64,000 nt of DNA from Lota lota (lineage: Eukaryota > Chordata > Actinopteri > Gadiformes > Lotidae), in assembly GCA_026745465.1 (NCBI GenBank), contig JACYXH010000175.1, positions 4,632,001-4,696,000 on the forward strand, written 5' to 3'. The notes under the pieces were generated by a model. It did not search any database, was not told the DNA's origin, and worked only from the letters and a program-made list of their open reading frames with translations. A program made the translations under genes and the position numbers. Positions 43,819-51,911 of the stretch are shown here, one piece after another (within the stretch, counting starts at the first letter, position 1; each line of letters starts with the position of its first letter).

Positions 43819-46800
43819 TATTGGGCACAAGGGAATTTTATTAAAAACCTTCGCTGCTCCGATGAGCCTGAACAGATACAAGAACACCAGAGGGGAATGG
43901 TGGGCTCAGAAGAAGCAGTACACATTTTTAATCAGTCATGAGCACAAAGGGGGGGGTGGGGGGGGATCGAGGGAGAGGTGGACCGTATAGCCAATGTTTA
44001 CGTTTCAGAGAGGAGGGAGTGGAGCCGAGAGAGGGATTTGGCAGCAAAGGAGAGCAAAAACGGGGCTGTTGGCAGAGAGGGCTCTCTCATGACAAGATGT
44101 GGTCCCATAGAGGGGTTGGGGATTTTTTTGTGGACTGTGTGGTTAGTCCTGGAACGTCCACATCTGCAGAGTGGGCCGACTGAAAGCTAGTAGCACCAGA
44201 TGAAGGTCGGGTTAAAGAACAACCCTAAGACCCAAGGATATATATGGGTGAGTGAGAGGGTGAGAGAGTGAGTAAGTGAGTGAATGAGTGAGTGAGAGAG
44301 AAGCCATTAACAAACTTGCTCCATGCTGAGATAGCTGGTGAGTGAGTGAGTGAGTGAGTGAAACATGCTCTGCATTTGAATCCGTATGGTTTATGTGACA
44401 TACAAATAATTAAAAAAGGGGTTGTGGTAGGAAAGGATAATATTGACGGAACCTCTCTGAACAGTTTACACTGCTCTTTGCTCCCTCTGCACTTCTTTTT
44501 TTATAGGAACCACAATCACACAGAACACTTTCTCATAGTTATTGTACACTGCCAAACATTACGTTTGATATGCTGAGAGAGAGCATAATCAGAGGTAAAA
44601 CATCACGCCATAACGTGGTGTTGGACATTGGATCCGCTTAAAAAATGTTAAACTCTGCATCTTGATGTCACAGACCCATTTACTGTAAATAAAAGGTGAA
44701 ATAAAGTAGAGATAGTGTTCAGTCACGGTCCCAGTTTACAAGGCAGAGTCAACCATCACATGCAGATAAATGGGCGTCCGTACGCCCTGATAAACCGGCA
44801 TGGACCATGGTGGTGGATGGGGGTTGGGTGGTCGGCACAGGACACAGGGTAAAGGGGAGAACTCGACTCTTGTTACCGGGACCGATGACTCAGCAACGTT
44901 CAGGGGCCCCCAGAGCCGTCGGACAATGGGGACCCTGTGTGGCGAAAACAACTACATAACCTCCCCATCTCTCTATTGCTCACTTGCCGTCTCGCTGACT
45001 GGCAGAGAACAAGGAATGTTAATTAAAGGCTGTGAGAATCAGGAGAGAAAAATAAATAAGTAGAGGAGGCCTCACATGCAGAACAAGAAGCGCACTTGAA
45101 GGGTAGACGTTATTTTACTATGGAGAGGTAAGCGAGAAGAGATCATGGAAAAAATATTAGGGCCCGGGACCAACCACCATAAAGTGATGGCTGGATATAC
45201 AGCATACTTTGTTTGATTATGATGATATCTAGGACAGGCCCAACCACACCTCATTCTGAACAGAAACTGTGGATTAGGCAAGCCAGACAGCTCCTCAAAG
45301 TGTAAACCCTGTTCAAATATCACAGTAGAAATGTCTATTTAAACAGATCAACACAAGCAAAACTACCATACCTTCCAATTTGCCAGTTCCTTGAACTCTA
45401 TTATTTTGATGAAGCCTCCCATTAGGATTCCTAGAAAACAGAAAAGGACAAGAACAATGACATTTATTAACATTTATTCAGCCGTAACGCAGCACTCTCT
45501 ACAAACTACAATTGAATTAACTAAATATCTGTTTTTTTACAAACTTTTTTACAATCAATTACAATACTACAAGAAATCACTTTCTCGATTGACCTCAAAA
45601 CAAATGGGGTTTAGGACAGGTCACAGAAATTAATCAACAATCTCTCCTGACATTTCAGCGTTATTTAGCAAGACTATAATTTAACTCCAAATCCTATACA
45701 GTGTCCCTTTAAACTTAAACAATTTCAATAGTTTGTCAATACATTCAACCCTGAGACAATATCGATACAGGGCAGAGCGGAAAGCACATTGGTGCGTTGG
45801 AAACGTCTTATTGTGCCTCTAGATTAGAGACAGAATACAGAAGAGCTTTTGTCACCCCTGTGCTGAAAGCAAGGTATTTAGCTCTCTCGTTACATAACTC
45901 ATTAGAAAATGAAATGCTTCGAATGGAGGCCATGACAAACAAGAGGCATGTCAAGGGCATGAACAAACATACCGGGGAGAACCAATCTGTGTCATAGAAG
46001 GGTGGAAGCTTCACGAGCCCACTACCGGACAAAAAAACGGAGGTGGGCTCAGAGGAAAGGAAGAGAATGAGCAGGATGTCAGAGAGAGATAGAGAGAGGA
46101 AGACAAGAGGCAGGAAAAGCAGTCACTGCTGAATTGTAATAAGCAGTGTGGTTATCTCTCTTGAGCAGTGGTCCTCTCTGCTACGCTGAAAGTGAAGAGC
46201 ACTGCCTTGTATAATAAATCATGCCGGACAGGCTGGAGGAAGGGGAAAGGGGAAAGGGGGTCTGGTGGGGTCAGGATAAATGCCTAGCGGTGGGTTCGTG
46301 TGATTGTCACTGTGCATGCAGAAGTTGCTCGGGGTGGTAAATAAAGAGGAAACAAGATAAATGGAAAAAAAACAGAGGGCCATAAGGCGGCAAAACGCAA
46401 AAGAGGGAGAACAAACAAAAAAGAAAATTTATGTCACTTTAAACACAACACACCCATTCTTTCATGTCCAGAGTGAGTCTGCCCTTAATCCATGATCAAA
46501 CAAAATGCTCATATATGCTGCACTGTGTTCTCAAACAATGCCTTTGTTGCCAGCCTTTATATTGCGACGACGGAAGTGCTGGGGGTCTACAGTGACCACA
46601 ACAGGCCCTGTTCAAACCTGGCTTTAACATGCGTCTCAGGAGTATCGATCACAAGTGGACAGCCTTAAGTATGTCAGTTCACACCTGGCATTAGAATACG
46701 TCCCCACATGCATCTCGCGGAAAAAGAAGAAATCATAACAATGCAGACCGAGTCTGTTCATTGGCAAATCAAATTGCCCAAGATGTTTGACCCACCCGTA

Positions 46801-49800
46801 ATATATCTCAATGGGCTTTTGAAATGTTCAGGCGTCGTGGACAAAGTCAGCTTAAGGATCTGATTATTTGGATTTACTTTAATATGACAGCGTAGGAGAG
46901 CAAATGAGTACATACTTCTGCTTAAGCAGAGGGTGTCAATGTGGCCTTGTGTAAACACTGCTAAAATAATGTGGTCTGAAAAAAAATGACTAGTCCACTA
47001 GTGATCGGATCACCCATCTTGGGTGATCCGATCACTAGTGGACTAGTCATTTTTTTTGTATGTATGTTTTTTTGTATGTTAAATTCAGGCGTGAATAGGG
47101 CCATAGGTCTGACACAATGTTGACAAAATGCTTTTAAACGACACACAGGAAGGAGAAAATAACTTATATAATAACCATTGTTTATTTTCTGTACATTAAT
47201 CACAATGTATAGTACCATATTATCACTCTCTTGTTATTTTTACTTTACTTTATTTATTTATTTTATTGTATTTACTACTTAGTACCTGCACTGTCGAGGA
47301 GAGCTTGGAACACTTGAATTTCATTGCCAGCAATGACTGCTACTGCATGTTTTGTTATGCATTTGACTTAATAAAATAACTTGAACTTGAAATAATGTTA
47401 AAAAACGGAACCGCCATTTTTATCTCTGGGTCAAACTGTTTATATCTGTTCTGTAAGAAAGCACAATGGTCGCAATGTAAACTAGGTTTAGGTTTAGGTC
47501 TAACTAGGTTAGAATATAAAATATAGCCATGTCTCATTGAGAGTTCATCCAAAGTGTATTGATAAGGTCAGTCAGTCAGTCAGTCAGTCAGTGTGTGCGT
47601 GTTCCATGTCAAGAATAATACTCACCAATGGAAACAACCGCCACACTCTCTGGTAGGAAATTGAGCTTGAATTTAATAAGCAGATGCACCAATATGATGC
47701 AAATACCTACAAAACAAGAAAGAAAATCAAAGCATTACAATACTATTACAAATGTTATAAAGCTATTTTCTGCTTTAGTATTCACTAAGAGCTACACAAA
47801 GGATGACATTCGTGTTTTGTTTGTTCTTCATTATTACCAGATGTCCAACCCGGAAGCACTTCCATGGATAAACATGGGTGTCAAGTTGTGATGACAACTT
47901 GAAATGCAGATGAATCACCTGCATTTAGGATTAGGCTTCAATCCACCAAGTATTTGTTAGGTTACTATTTACTAAAATCATGGTCTGGTATTATAATAGA
48001 GAGATAGAGTTAAGGCACTACATTAAAGAGATAGCTTAGGTTAGGTATAAGGTTATAAAGGGTAATGTATTAGGTATTATTCTAGGCTCGGGATACGAGA
48101 TTGGTAAGGTTCTGGGTAGTTAAACAGATATGGGCAGCCCATCTTATTCTGCTCTACTTAGTGGCCACATGTTAAGGGATACATTTATTGTGTCTATGTG
48201 GGTTCCTCTCAGACCCACCTCTGCTGGCAGAGCAGAAGAGAGTACCTGCACCCAAAAAACCCACAGGCCAAATCAATCATGTTTGATCGTATCCGCAACA
48301 CTGAACTTGACACTACCCAAAGCTTGTGGTCATATGTGAGGGAGGCGGTCATGTTTATTCACTGGTAAATGGAGAACTCTGCCATGTGACTAGGCTCCCT
48401 CGTCTTCACCACTCCACTGTGTGCAGTGCCATATTAGTGCTCCAAATAAGTAAGTAAGTAAGTATAGTAATAATTCTGAATTCTGCTGACCAAATCAACG
48501 GGAGACAAGTTAGTCAACATATACTATACACCATGATAGTACAAGTTCCCGCTCCATTCCATATCAAGGCTACAACCGGCCAACACAGGGCAGGCAAGTG
48601 TGTTCTGTCACTTTTGGACCGTCCCAACAAAACATGACCAGGTTAGTACTTTTACTTATTGGGAATGTGTTATTATGCTAGTAAAATATACCCCGCATGC
48701 CAAGTATTTCCAAAGTTGAAATGTGTTTGTGTATAATTAAATCCCATTGTGCTATATTGGCCCAGTAACCCTCAAAACATTTTACTGCTGAACACAGATT
48801 ATTACTGCTGTCTGGCTGCATCACTGCCTTGTATGGTAGTTGCTCCGCCCTCGACCGAAAGGCTCTTCAGAGGGTGGTCAAAACTGCTCAATACGTCACA
48901 GGCAGGGATCTACCACCCATCCAGGATATCTCCTCCAGATGTCTGAGCATGGCCCAGAAGATCATCAAGGATCCCTGCCACCCCAGCCACAGACTGTTCT
49001 CTCCACTCCTGTCTTGCAAACAGTACCAGAGCATCCAGTCCCGCACTAACAGACTCCGAAACAGCTTTTACCTCCGAGCACTTTTTTGACAACATTCTGA
49101 CTTACATTTATATTATTTGCACTATTCATATTATGTTCTTATGTTTATTTTATAGTTGCTTGCTTGCCTACTCGTGTGCACAATCTCTCTATCCCTTTTC
49201 TATATCCTCCTTTTTACATTGTTGAGCAGACCTCTCAAACTAAGCATTTCTCTGTACGGTATATGTCTGTCTGCTGGACAGACAGACAAGCTTTTTTGAT
49301 TTGATTATTATAAATGGATGGAATTATAAGAACTTGATGAGAAGGGAAACATTCAATGTATGATGGTGCATCAACAGAACATAATGTGAGAATGTTCTGG
49401 AAACAAATGCAGAAACAAATGCAGAAACAAATGCGTTTCCGGCCGAGGACAGTTAGATCGGTTAACCAGAATTGTGTATCGTAATCCCCTTGAAACAATA
49501 AGCACTAGCTTATATCAATACTAAATTGTAGGCCTAAACCAAAAATATACCTGGTCAAATGCCCTCTCCAAGAACGGATAGAGAGTTAGACCCGTTGTCT
49601 GCAATCTGTCGGTCTTCAGCCATAAGGGGGTGTCAGATGGGGACCAAGTGATTCACGGGGGGTACACAATAAACAAAATATTTTGATACACATGCTACAT
49701 ATCTTGTCTGTTTCGTTTGATGATTAGTATGTTTGAAGACTGAAAAGGGAATACTGTATTAAAGAACAATAGACTTATAACTTTTTTGACACGATAATGA

Positions 49801-50552
49801 TGACAATGTATTAGTTACTTTACTGCACCAAATATTTGGTGGATGGAGTTTTCGAATTGACTCTTGTGAGTCGTTGACTCGCGCTAATAGAAAGAACGAT
49901 ACATATCAACAACAGCCTGTTGAAGAGGCTTGGTATGCTCACCAATTACCAGCAGACTAAAGAATATAGTCATTCCACTGGACTGTTCCTCCTCTTGTGC
50001 CTTGACCCCTGTCTGCACGGGCAACATGTTCTTAGGGGTTGGGGGTCGAGCTGGCGTCGTGGGCCGGGTGGGCAGTGCTTCCAAATGCAGGGTTTCATTG
50101 CTGTTGTTATATGTGTCATTGGACTTGCTGTAAAGGGGACATGTGTTAAGATTTGTATTGAAGTCCCCACCTCCGATGTAAACAGCTGCTAGTTTCTGTA
50201 TGACAAATATTTCCTAAAGATCTGAAAGCAAATCAGACTATCGGCCAATGTTATAAGATACTCGGTTATACATTAGCTCTCATTGGTCATTCTAGCTGTT
50301 AACGACAATGACAATGACAACGGTTAATGTATTCTATCAGATACGTTAATAGTTCAACTTTACGTACTGTGGATCGCTTAAATCCTGTATAGTTTCCTCA
50401 TGGAGAATGCCATTTCCCACGTCTTCTGTTGCGTCAAGTGTTTCATGCAGGTCCGACGGGTCTTCTATCTGAGCTCCCTCCAGGAGACATACGCGTGGAT
50501 TTAGAGATAGTAGCAAAAGCAATACTAAATGATTACAGTGGGGATCATGCAT
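28374..50552 (-). CDS. slc9a8: Na+/H+ exchanger 8 (NHE8), whole gene, 16 coding exons
   Basis: Electroneutral Na+/H+ exchanger of the monovalent cation/proton antiporter family. In vertebrates it acts in Golgi, endosomal and apical epithelial membranes, regulating luminal pH and Na+ uptake. The exons join to a 1917-nt frame (638 residues) that follows mammalian NHE8 nearly residue by residue from the [16 protein letters not shown] segment to the C-terminal SEDD...ELL. Family marks are [15 protein letters not shown] (exon 5), [12 protein letters not shown] with the conserved Asn-Asp pair (exon 8), [16 protein letters not shown] (exon 11), GRAVNIFPL (exon 13) and [14 protein letters not shown] (exons 13/14). 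All introns are GT-AG and phases are consistent. The N-terminus is longer than in human (581 aa) and begins with a signal-like hydrophobic segment. It is divergent with b4galt5. No frameshift or premature stop was found. Confidence 0.97.
29057..29203 (-). CDS. slc9a8: slc9a8 exon 15
   Basis: Encodes 49 residues in phase 0, from [18 protein letters not shown] to [12 protein letters not shown], part of the cytosolic tail. The acceptor is AAATCAG, preceded by a run of 10 C where a mixed pyrimidine tract is usual. The donor is GAG|GTAGGT. Confidence 0.96.
29864..30084 (-). CDS. slc9a8: slc9a8 exon 14
   Basis: The longest internal exon (221 nt). It completes the [14 protein letters not shown] motif, then encodes [20 protein letters not shown] (a transmembrane segment) and the start of the cytosolic tail ([15 protein letters not shown]). 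Acceptor ACGACAG, donor ATG|GTAAGG. Confidence 0.97.
30541..30652 (-). CDS. slc9a8: slc9a8 exon 13
   Basis: Encodes [20 protein letters not shown], then [17 protein letters not shown], plus the first base of the following glycine codon. The GRAVNIFPL core is diagnostic of the NHE8 group. Acceptor CCCCAAG, donor AGTG|GTCAGT. Confidence 0.97.
30755..30837 (-). CDS. slc9a8: slc9a8 exon 12
   Basis: Encodes (E)[18 protein letters not shown] followed by EFSFVIWCI, a membrane segment. Acceptor CCTACAG, donor ATA|GTGAGG. Confidence 0.96.
31069..31185 (-). CDS. slc9a8: slc9a8 exon 11
   Basis: Encodes [20 protein letters not shown], then [18 protein letters not shown], nearly identical to human NHE8. 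Acceptor GCCACAG, donor TGTG|GTGAGT. Confidence 0.97.
31314..31419 (-). CDS. slc9a8: slc9a8 exon 10
   Basis: Encodes [15 protein letters not shown], then [20 protein letters not shown]. The start was set at the CAG of AGACCAG because this restores the [14 protein letters not shown] motif in frame with exon 9. Donor TCTG|GTGGGT; intron 10 is only 128 bp. Confidence 0.93.
31812..31857. repeat. (CA)n microsatellite at exon 9 donor
   Basis: Reads as (UG)n of about 22 units in the slc9a8 transcript, starting about 14 nt downstream of exon 9. Confidence 0.95.
31870..32011 (-). CDS. slc9a8: slc9a8 exon 9
   Basis: Encodes [20 protein letters not shown], then [18 protein letters not shown] and TLTGLISAF. 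The 5' variable loop ([11 protein letters not shown]) differs from human. Acceptor is a T run plus TAG. The donor is weak, TTT|GTATCC, with a (TG)n tract starting about 14 nt into the intron. Length 142 nt, so skipping would shift the frame. Confidence 0.93.
32866..33030. repeat. GA-rich polypurine tract
   Basis: About 165 bp of AGAGA and GAAAGA words in slc9a8 intron 8; polypyrimidine on the sense strand of the gene. Confidence 0.85.
34140..34395. repeat. GGA/GAA polypurine tract beside exon 8
   Basis: About 250 bp of nearly pure purine on the plus strand with repeated GAGGAG, GAAGAAG and AGGGTGAAGGAG words. It ends just short of the exon 8 donor. In the slc9a8 pre-mRNA it is a long C/U tract. 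It could form triplex DNA. Confidence 0.9.
34401..34544 (-). CDS. slc9a8: slc9a8 exon 8 (ion-transport core)
   Basis: Encodes [20 protein letters not shown], then [15 protein letters not shown] and [12 protein letters not shown]. The Asn-Asp of SILNDAVSI corresponds to the cation-binding aspartate of the exchanger family. Acceptor CGCTGTAG, donor ACCAA|GTAGGC. A 250-bp polypurine/polypyrimidine tract begins about 10 bp past the donor. Confidence 0.97.
35666..35700 (-). CDS. slc9a8: slc9a8 exon 7 (35-nt small exon)
   Basis: Encodes [11 protein letters not shown] plus two bases of serine, matching human ADVISKLNMTDS. Acceptor CTCCAAG, donor ACAG|GTGAGT. Too short to appear as an open frame; found by homology and phase. 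Confidence 0.93.
35831..36027. mobile_element. Harbinger-like MITE in slc9a8 intron 6
   Basis: A 197-bp element with inverted ends (GGGCGGATTCACACTG on the left; GGGTTCATTCACACTA as complement of the right), an extended similarity AGGCGTTGC at each end, and a flanking TAA duplication (35828-35830, 36028-36030). No coding capacity. It makes up almost half of the 424-bp intron. Confidence 0.75.
36125..36226 (-). CDS. slc9a8: slc9a8 exon 6
   Basis: Encodes [20 protein letters not shown], then [14 protein letters not shown], a membrane segment, in phase 0. Acceptor TGTCCAG, donor CAG|GTGTGT. Confidence 0.97.
37219..37302 (-). CDS. slc9a8: slc9a8 exon 5
   Basis: 28 codons: EEEMFRPNM followed by [19 protein letters not shown], the strongly conserved PPIIFESGY membrane segment near the transport site. 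Acceptor TTTAATAG, donor AAG|GTGTGT. Separated from exon 4 by the 8.07-kb intron that hosts the retrotransposon. Confidence 0.97.
37671..37727. repeat. (CA)n microsatellite
   Basis: About 28 CA units in slc9a8 intron 4, about 260 bp before the retrotransposon. Confidence 0.95.
37991..38008 (+). promoter_or_regulatory. Retrotransposon primer-binding site
   Basis: TGGGGGCTCATCCGGGAT differs at one base from the classical tRNA-Pro primer site (TGGGGGCTCGTCCGGGAT). It is preceded by ...ACAACAAG; the 3' LTR ends ...GTAACA followed by AG, so position and spacing fit. Confidence 0.85.
38558..39991 (+). CDS. Retrotransposon Gag with SCAN-like domain and zinc knuckle
   Basis: Uninterrupted frame of 477 codons from the ATG at 38558. 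Order: N-terminal helical region (about 1-60), an acidic linker, a charged coiled coil rich in E, R, K and L (about 135-205), a capsid region (about 220-395) whose last part ([13 protein letters not shown], then [13 protein letters not shown]...[15 protein letters not shown]) matches the layout of SCAN domains, and a CCHC knuckle [14 protein letters not shown] near residue 435. Packages element RNA in intact relatives. That this frame is open although pol is wrecked is notable. It is a transposon protein, not a host gene, unless expression says otherwise. Confidence 0.85.
   Translation: MAVFSLEEFVAHPTLSQVDGCRKDDLCLIADYYGISVSRSLIKKNLKAVLLRGLVEKGILASQVLEESPGVVAGATAAVSPGESQEGVIEPQPGGFTPGGEGSEEEEKPYTMPRFEPLSIETTSGSVGGARLKMRLARLQQERQERKEEREFQLELKKLEIESELRKTESETRKEFELKKLEADTAIRMRQLELQRSEVDARTSAMASSSGGRSPSGSDNAFDVRKNVAMVPIFQETEIESYFGAFERIAVALHWPKDVWAILLQCKLTGKAQEACISLSTEDSLVYEKVKSAILRAYELVPEAYRQRFRSLRKTTTQNYIDFAREKEILFDRWCASCKAKDYVLLRELMLVEEFKNCVTERTVIYLNEQKVATLQQAATPAEEFALMHKSVFNKPDHSFNRGFSQRSGDARIPQPRAPLLCPVAERQCFYCHKPGHLIADCIALKRKQQVPGPKPAGVVFKPTKGMGLIKTVPTGR
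39987..40988 (+). pseudogene. Retrotransposon pol remnant (protease, integrase start, RT piece)
   Basis: The frame starts overlapping the gag stop in the +1 frame. Protease is recognised by [13 protein letters not shown] and [12 protein letters not shown]. Further on, [21 protein letters not shown] is the first half of the integrase HHCC zinc region. It stops abruptly at about 40785, and the next sequence is a reverse-transcriptase fragment in another frame, VYFDDVVVY (40805-40831), followed by a stop. The integrase core and most of RT are deleted, and RNase H is absent. Not functional. Confidence 0.8.
41084..41543 (+). repeat. 3' long terminal repeat
   Basis: 460 bp from TGTTACGGTCG to GGTCGTAACA (TG...CA with inverted ends), preceded by the purine tract ATGGGGGGGAG. 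It contains GGGCTATATAAGC (TATA box, about 41208-41218) and AAATAAACC (poly(A) signal, about 41424), giving a normal U3-R-U5 plan. No second LTR copy is seen in the window. Confidence 0.85.
41544..45371. other. slc9a8: Rest of slc9a8 intron 4
   Basis: No exon or other gene. It contains (GT)n at 43736-43817, G runs at 43950-43966, and GTGA/GAGT-type tetranucleotide repeats at 44247-44300 and 44337-44360. The minus-strand frames at 43021-43444 have no recognisable content. Confidence 0.5.
43736..43817. repeat. (GT)n microsatellite
   Basis: About 41 GT units in slc9a8 intron 4. Confidence 0.97.
45372..45430 (-). CDS. slc9a8: slc9a8 exon 4
   Basis: 59 nt encoding [19 protein letters not shown], matching human ILMGAVIKIIEFKKLANWK. 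Acceptor TTTTCTAG, donor AAG|GTATGG. Confidence 0.96.
46607..46705. repeat. Degenerate MITE-like sequence with internal direct repeat
   Basis: CTGTTCAAACCTGGCTTTAA...GCGTCTC (46608-46636) recurs as CAGTTCACACCTGGCATTAG...ACGTCCC (46675-46704). Between them lies CGATCACAAGTGGACAG, which resembles the arms of the palindrome at 46979-47057. The wording is typical of a common teleost MITE family (from memory, unchecked). Confidence 0.5.
46979..47057. repeat. Perfect palindrome, 38-bp arms, 3-nt loop
   Basis: Left arm 46979-47016 begins with eight A, then TGACTAGTCCACTAGTGATC and GGATCACCCA. The loop is TCT (47017-47019). The right arm (47020-47057) is an exact complement ending in eight T. It lies in slc9a8 intron 3. 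Confidence 0.97.
47225..47396 (+). mobile_element. LINE 3' tail fragment
   Basis: An AT-rich segment, then GGAACACTTGAATTTCATTG and a terminus ATAAAATAACTTGAACTTGAA. This is the usual 3' end style of fish non-LTR elements with a (CTTGAA)n tail. No coding part is left. Confidence 0.6.
47626..47706 (-). CDS. slc9a8: slc9a8 exon 3
   Basis: 81 nt encoding [15 protein letters not shown] then [11 protein letters not shown], a membrane segment and the FLPESVAVV motif. Acceptor TTTTGTAG, donor ATTG|GTGAGT. Confidence 0.96.
48780..49305 (+). mobile_element. LINE 3' end (C-terminal ORF2 plus UTR)
   Basis: Plus-strand frame 48829-49089 reads [53 protein letters not shown] and [12 protein letters not shown], the same C-terminal architecture as the LINE piece at 15025-15556 but from a different family. 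The 3' UTR ends near TTTTTTGATTTGATT. 5' truncated; in slc9a8 intron 2. Confidence 0.8.
49943..50127 (-). CDS. slc9a8: slc9a8 exon 2
   Basis: Encodes a luminal N-terminal stretch with candidate N-glycosylation sites (NDT, NNS, NET) and a proline/threonine-rich segment, then LPVQTG and [17 protein letters not shown], which matches human NHE8. Acceptor CCTTTACAG, donor ATTG|GTGAGC. Confidence 0.94.
50368..50552 (-). CDS. slc9a8: slc9a8 exon 1 (start codon)
   Basis: The ATG at 50552 has a good context (A at -3). It encodes [20 protein letters not shown], then an acidic luminal-type segment ([17 protein letters not shown]). The donor CCACA|GTACGT joins in phase with exon 2. The hydrophobic run could be a cleaved signal or a first membrane segment. 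The human protein as I know it has a shorter, different beginning, so this exon is less certain than the others. Confidence 0.8.
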
Positions 50553-50676
50553 CCTTAAATAAACGCGTTGAAACACAAATATGGGCTAGTTGTATTTTGC
50601 ATGTAAGACTTCAAATCCATTTCTACCAGTCCGTGTAGTCGTGTTTCTTTACTTAACACAAACGCTTCCTGGTTAA

Positions 50677-50695
50677 GATTTGTGGGGGTTGTAGT
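50677..50695 (-). promoter_or_regulatory. ZNF143-type motif, site 1
   Basis: The minus strand reads ACTACAACCCCCACAAATC, agreeing with the ZNF143/THAP11 consensus ACTACAAYTCCCAGMATGC at 15 of 19 positions by my count. It lies 125 bp upstream of the slc9a8 ATG. Confidence 0.6.
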
Positions 50696-50882
50696 CTTAC
50701 ATTGAGAGTCCATAAATCATATATTACTGCCCTTACATTGACGTTTAAAAGAAGAAAAAAAATAAGTGATTTATTTTAATTTATTCAAAGCAACATAGTG
50801 ACATGTATATGTATACCCGTTAACCTTGTTTTAGTACGTTATTACCCATAGTTGCTCGTAATACCTTCTAAATGGGCCTACT

Positions 50883-50901
50883 GCTTTGTGGGTAACGTAG
50901 T
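50883..50901 (-). promoter_or_regulatory. ZNF143-type motif, site 2
   Basis: The minus strand reads ACTACGTTACCCACAAAGC, 14 of 19 matches to the same consensus and in the same orientation as site 1, about 330 bp upstream of the slc9a8 ATG. ZNF143 sites are frequent in TATA-less bidirectional promoters, and no TATA box is evident here. Confidence 0.5.
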
Positions 50902-51130
50902 TTCTAGTATAGCCTCTTAATTGCCCGCTGCAGAGATGGCTTGAAAAATGGTTTACTCTTCAACGGTACTTACTACTTACCACATTTCTACACCGTATTT
51001 GGTGTAGAACCATACCATACATTCTGATACATATATCAGTCACATGTGTTATGACAGCATCACATTTATAAAGGAATGAAATACTGGATGTACACGCACG
51101 CACACGCACACACACACACGCACACACATT

Positions 51131-51134
51131 CACA

Positions 51135-51211
<77 letters not shown>
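51131..51211. repeat. (CA)n microsatellite in the divergent promoter
   Basis: About 36 CA units plus ATTCACAC interruptions on the left. A length-variable, Z-DNA-prone tract between two promoters. Confidence 0.95.
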
Positions 51212-51214
<3 letters not shown>

Positions 51215-51551
51215 ACCTAACCTATACTAGTAATAACCATAGAATGCGAAATATTTGTCACGACATAACATCAAACATTTATTTGTGGCGATGAGGAGAT
51301 TATGACAATTACAGCCCTAAATAATTTTAAGATTTGGAAAGCTAATTTAGCCTTATCGTCATCGATAGCACTGTGGTTAGTTAATGAGTTATTATCAAGG
51401 CGTCTGTTATGGAGAGCCGCTGGGAACACACGCTGTTTTTTTTCCAACGCCCACTTGCTCATTTTATTTGCAGAGGGGGGAAACTCCATTCATAGGGCTT
51501 GACGCGCAGGAGCGGTCGTGTTCCATCTACATCGTACTTTAAAGGCACACA

Positions 51552-51685
51552 ATGAGCTTCCACTGAAGATATCGCGTCAGTTTTAACTGCATTGTCGCAG
51601 TTAGCTGTTTCAAATTAGAGATATCTTCGACTTTCATTCATACCATATTTTGGAGTGGAATATGAATGGCTCGATGATCGACTGA
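51552..51685 (+). promoter_or_regulatory. b4galt5: Short upstream ORFs in the b4galt5 leader
   Basis: Three tiny ATG frames precede the b4galt5 start, if transcription begins upstream of them: 51552-51566 (MSFH), 51662-51685 (MNGSMID) and 51666-51677 (MAR). All stop well before 51912 and could damp translation. Confidence 0.4.
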
Positions 51686-51911
51686 TTGAAGATCCTTCCC
51701 AGTGGCCATTCTGCCGCTGTAACACACGGACTTCCTACTCGCTTCGCCACTCATCGTTGCCGCATACAGACCAACTATATTCAGCAGATTCCCTCCTAGA
51801 TCGACAAACCACTTTTTACTATTTGGACAAAACAGGGGCTGCTTGGCTGCATCGGAACTGCTGCAACGTTATTGTAAATAATCAAACGTGGCTGTGTGTT
51901 TTTTGTTGTAT

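Larger units (their letters stand above)
50553..51911. promoter_or_regulatory. Divergent promoter region, slc9a8 / b4galt5
   Basis: 1.36 kb between two oppositely directed start codons. It contains both ZNF143-type motifs, an ETS-like CCAGGAAGC (minus strand, about 50664-50672), and a (CA)n tract at 51131-51211. Transcription start sites cannot be read from sequence. Confidence 0.6.

Noticed and set aside
46979-47057. Palindrome as a microRNA precursor
   Set aside because: A 38-bp perfect stem with a 3-nt loop does not fit normal precursor geometry.
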